From assembly GCA_947174995.1 (NCBI GenBank), contig CAMWLC010000021.1, forward strand, positions 1 through 43,370: 43,370 nt of DNA, in the 5' to 3' direction. Source of the DNA: an uncultured Porphyromonadaceae bacterium (GTDB lineage: Bacteria > Bacteroidota > Bacteroidia > Bacteroidales > Muribaculaceae). A program made the position numbers and the translations under genes. Below are positions 41,420-43,370 of this stretch, piece after piece (the stretch's first letter is position 1; each line of letters starts with the position of its first letter). A model generated the notes under the pieces. The model was not told where the DNA came from. It saw only the letters and a program-made list of their open reading frames with translations, and did not search any database.

Positions 41420-41874
41420 TGACCCGCTCACTTGGAATTTCATCGCTTGTCGCCACGGCGCTGTTTCTACTCTGTGTCTGTGGTGACGGCAATATATCCG
41501 GAAGTACTCCTATGGAAACCAACACTTGCGTGAAACAACCCATGCAGCCCGACGGTATAGTCCGTCTGTCAAAGATACAGGTTAACCCCGACTATCTTGA
41601 CGAGTATATGAAATATGCGGTCGAGGTAGGAACCAAATCACTCCAGACTGAACCGGGAGTCCTGACCATGTATGCCGTTGCCGACAAGGAAAATCCCTGC
41701 AACATTACCATCCTGGAGACATACGCAAGTCAGGAGGCATATAAAAGCCACATCGCCTCGCCACATTTCCAAAAGTATAAGCAGGGCACCCTCCACATGG
41801 TTGACTCTCTACTGCTTGATGACGTGACACCCCTGAATCCAAATAACCTGATAACAAACACTATCAAAAAATGA
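41419..41874 (+). CDS. Exported antibiotic biosynthesis monooxygenase (ABM) domain protein
   Basis: 151-aa protein. A hydrophobic N-terminus (1-21) is a signal peptide or imperfect lipobox around C19/C21 (LFLLCVCG; the -1 residue is not ideal for lipidation). The rest is one ABM ferredoxin-like domain: GIVRLSKIQVNPDYLDEYMKY, EPGVLTMYAV, ITILETYASQEAYKSHIASPHF. Such proteins are small cofactor-free oxygenases or quinone/heme-related enzymes. The ATGA overlap links it to the CMD-cupin gene. Confidence 0.85.
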   Translation: MTRSLGISSLVATALFLLCVCGDGNISGSTPMETNTCVKQPMQPDGIVRLSKIQVNPDYLDEYMKYAVEVGTKSLQTEPGVLTMYAVADKENPCNITILETYASQEAYKSHIASPHFQKYKQGTLHMVDSLLLDDVTPLNPNNLITNTIKK

Positions 41875-42689
41875 ACCGTCTTATCCTTTCATTGATTATC
41901 AGTATAGTAACATTAATACCCGCTATGGCACAAAAGAAAATAGTCCAGACAGCCGGACGCGACCAGCTCGGCGAGTTCGCCCCGGAATTTGCCCGTCTCA
42001 ATGACGATATTCTATTCGGAGAGGTATGGAGCCGCAATGATCTCCTCTCGCTGCGCGACCGCAGCCTCGTGACAATTACCTCCCTCATCTCGCAAGGAAT
42101 CACCGACACTTCGCTGACCTTCCATCTTCAGGAGGCCAAGAAGAACGGCATAACCCGCACCGAGATTTCCGAGATACTCACCCACATCGCGTTCTATGCC
42201 GGATGGCCCAAGGCATGGGCTGCCTTCCGTCTTGCAAAAGAGGTGTGGAACGATGACATCAAGGGCGACGATGCGAAGGCGGCATTTGCCCGCAGCATGA
42301 TCTTCCCCATCGGCGATCCAAACACGGCATACTCAAAATATTTTATCGGTAACAGCTATCTCGCGCAGATCTCTAAGGAGCAGATACCGTTTGCCAACGT
42401 AACGTTCGAGCCTGGATGCCGCAACAACTGGCATATACATAAAGCCCAGAAAGGTGGAGGCCAGATGCTCGTAGGCGTCGCCGGACGCGGATGGTATCAG
42501 GAGGAAGGCAAGGCTCCTGTCGAGATTCTGCCGGGCACGGTAATCAACATCCCGCCCAATGTGAAACACTGGCACGGGGCCGCGAAAGACTCTTGGTTCG
42601 CGCATCTCGCGTTCGCGGTTCCCGGTGAAGAGGCGGAAAACGTATGGCTCGAACCCGTCTCGGATGAGGAATACGATAAGCTACCGTGA
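41871..42689 (+). CDS. Exported carboxymuconolactone decarboxylase-cupin fusion
   Basis: 272-aa protein with a signal peptide ending PAMAQ (about 1-21), a carboxymuconolactone decarboxylase (CMD/AhpD-like) helical domain at about 33-130 (RDRSLVTITSLIS, ILTHIAFYAGWPKAWAAF), and a C-terminal cupin at about 165-250 (TFEPGCRNNWHIHKAQ, IPPNVKHWHGAAKDSWF) with metal-binding histidines. The CxxC pair of AhpD proper is not seen, so the peroxidase-coupled activity is unlikely. Last gene of the cluster. Periplasmic location is inferred from the signal. Confidence 0.88.
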   Translation: MNRLILSLIISIVTLIPAMAQKKIVQTAGRDQLGEFAPEFARLNDDILFGEVWSRNDLLSLRDRSLVTITSLISQGITDTSLTFHLQEAKKNGITRTEISEILTHIAFYAGWPKAWAAFRLAKEVWNDDIKGDDAKAAFARSMIFPIGDPNTAYSKYFIGNSYLAQISKEQIPFANVTFEPGCRNNWHIHKAQKGGGQMLVGVAGRGWYQEEGKAPVEILPGTVINIPPNVKHWHGAAKDSWFAHLAFAVPGEEAENVWLEPVSDEEYDKLP

Positions 42690-42782
42690 GCACATCACGC
42701 AACATCTGATAAGTGAGTCCGCTGCAGGCTGTAATTACGGAGCACAATTATCCTTACTTATACTGACATAGCAATTTATGCT

Positions 42783-42853
42783 GACATGGCACGCGATGTC
42801 CCTACAATATGCTGGTACGCAACGAAAAATGTAGGGACATCGCGTGCCATATC
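42783..42853. repeat. Inverted pair of REP-like repeats
   Basis: Two 24-nt arms (42783-42806 and 42830-42853), 23 of 24 paired, with a 23-nt loop. Each arm matches TGTAGGGAC(A/G)T(C/G)GCGTGCCA, the same family as copies at 22613 and 29581. The pair could fold into one long hairpin. Confidence 0.8.
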
Positions 42854-42895
42854 TTCTAACATGCTTTGTATATGCACTGTATATTTGGTTTGTAC

Positions 42896-43093
42896 CTATT
42901 GATATAAATTGAATCCTATAATCGATGCAATTCCATAAAGGCTGAGTAAGATAATTGTATCTATCAGAAGTCGAACGATATATGACATCACTCTATTCGA
43001 GATCCGTTTTTCTACTCGTTTGTTTATGGGTGTCGCTATCATCGGGAAGACAAATACAGACACTATGATAGTTAAAAGAGTGGGCGTTTTCAT
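42896..43093 (-). CDS. Possible small membrane protein
   Basis: 65-aa candidate with two hydrophobic segments (LLTIIVSVFVFPMIA and LLIDTIILLSLYGIASIIG) and a basic middle (NKRVEKRISNR). Start taken at ATG 43093; a second in-frame ATG lies at 43111. No recognised family and no clear promoter directly upstream; AT-rich sequence could yield such a frame by chance. Confidence 0.35.
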   Translation of the reverse strand: MKTPTLLTIIVSVFVFPMIATPINKRVEKRISNRVMSYIVRLLIDTIILLSLYGIASIIGFNLYQ

Positions 43094-43370
43094 ACTCTCA
43101 GTATTTAACATATACCTCTAAGGCTCGGATATATTTTAGTGGGGAGCCTCTTGTATCAATCGCAATAAATTTTTCAAAAGAAGAGACCCAAGCACGCGGG
43201 GAGGTCGAATCCCTCATCAAGTGGTTTTAAAGCCAGATGCGCCGTTCCACGCATCTGAGATCTATGTTCTTGTGTCTCCTACTGCAAAGTTAATCAAATT
43301 TTCCCCAAATAAACATGTCTCGCCCTGAAAAAAGTTGACTCCTAAACGAGTCAAAAGATGATAAGATATC

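Larger units (their letters stand above)
42690..43370. other. Right-hand intergenic region
   Basis: 681 bp. It holds a REP-like inverted pair at 42783-42853, one possible small minus-strand gene (42896-43093), a hairpin at 43237-43260 (CAGATGCG paired with CGCATCTG), a minus-strand -7 box TAACTTTG (complement of 43285-43292) and a small hairpin TTGACTC/GAGTCAA at 43335-43354. No larger gene was recognised; a minus-strand gene or RNA starting near 43280 is possible but unproven. Confidence 0.5.

Noticed and set aside
43176..43260. 27-codon minus-strand frame reading MRGTAHLALKPL and so on
   Set aside because: Too short, no homology recognised, and it lies over a hairpin.

Overview
The window reads as a chromosomal segment of a Bacteroidales bacterium, most likely of the Muribaculaceae (S24-7) type. 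Supporting signs are the promoter boxes TAnnTTTG, twice paired with TTTG 20 nt upstream, the weak Shine-Dalgarno sequences, lipoprotein-type RND components, a PorT-like barrel, a LysM/binding-protein fusion and a T9SS-like C-terminal tail. The family-level assignment is inference. The first ~107 bases are almost pure C and look like a contig-edge artefact.

Left part (1-13.1 kb), housekeeping and efflux: acyltransferase plsC, a ThiE-like protein, Fe/Mn superoxide dismutase, ribosome silencing factor rsfS and the ftsH protease. A strong terminator follows, then a three-gene tripartite RND efflux operon under a well-matched promoter, an lpxA-family gene and cdsA. A perfect 26-bp inverted repeat ends cdsA and the converging minus-strand pair (LysM/binding-protein fusion plus outer-membrane barrel).

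Middle (15.8-25 kb): a histidine-degradation operon (hutU, hutI, hutH; no formiminoglutamate-processing gene in the window) with an overlapping nitroreductase and a Nim-like flavin split-barrel protein. Small stress and metabolism genes follow: cupin, DUF488, PH-domain membrane protein, Fe-S flavoprotein-like reductase and a surface beta-strand protein.

25-38.4 kb is the accessory core. An AIM24 protein overlaps a PIF1-like helicase. Then come a short MITE-like element, a stomatin-tail-like membrane protein, a second Nim-like protein coupled to an SMR transporter, and a nine-gene Ter island: two TerD proteins, three tandem TerY von Willebrand proteins, a PP2C phosphatase, an atypical protein kinase with zinc ribbon, a zinc-knuckle/PH-like protein and a 466-aa protein with a TerB-like start. 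This matches the TerY-phosphatase-kinase (TerY-P) class of Ter stress-signalling systems known from comparative genomics, here with tripled TerY and two poorly described end components.

38.4-43.4 kb: a 318-bp element with 35-bp terminal inverted repeats, an AraC regulator and a divergent redox cluster (secreted flavodoxin with T9SS-like tail, broken aldo/keto reductase remnant, flavin reductase, ABM-domain protein, carboxymuconolactone decarboxylase-cupin fusion). The right end is mostly non-coding, with a REP-like hairpin and one possible small membrane protein.

Repeats of three kinds are scattered between genes: REP-like palindromes (22.6, 29.6, 42.8 kb), AAGTAAGTG-type inverted-repeat ends (23.6, 27.7-27.9 kb), and AGGCCCCATCTCAC-type ends (5.1, 38.5-38.8 kb). 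The two larger elements share a 30-nt core (27 of 30 identical). No tRNA, rRNA or CRISPR array was seen.
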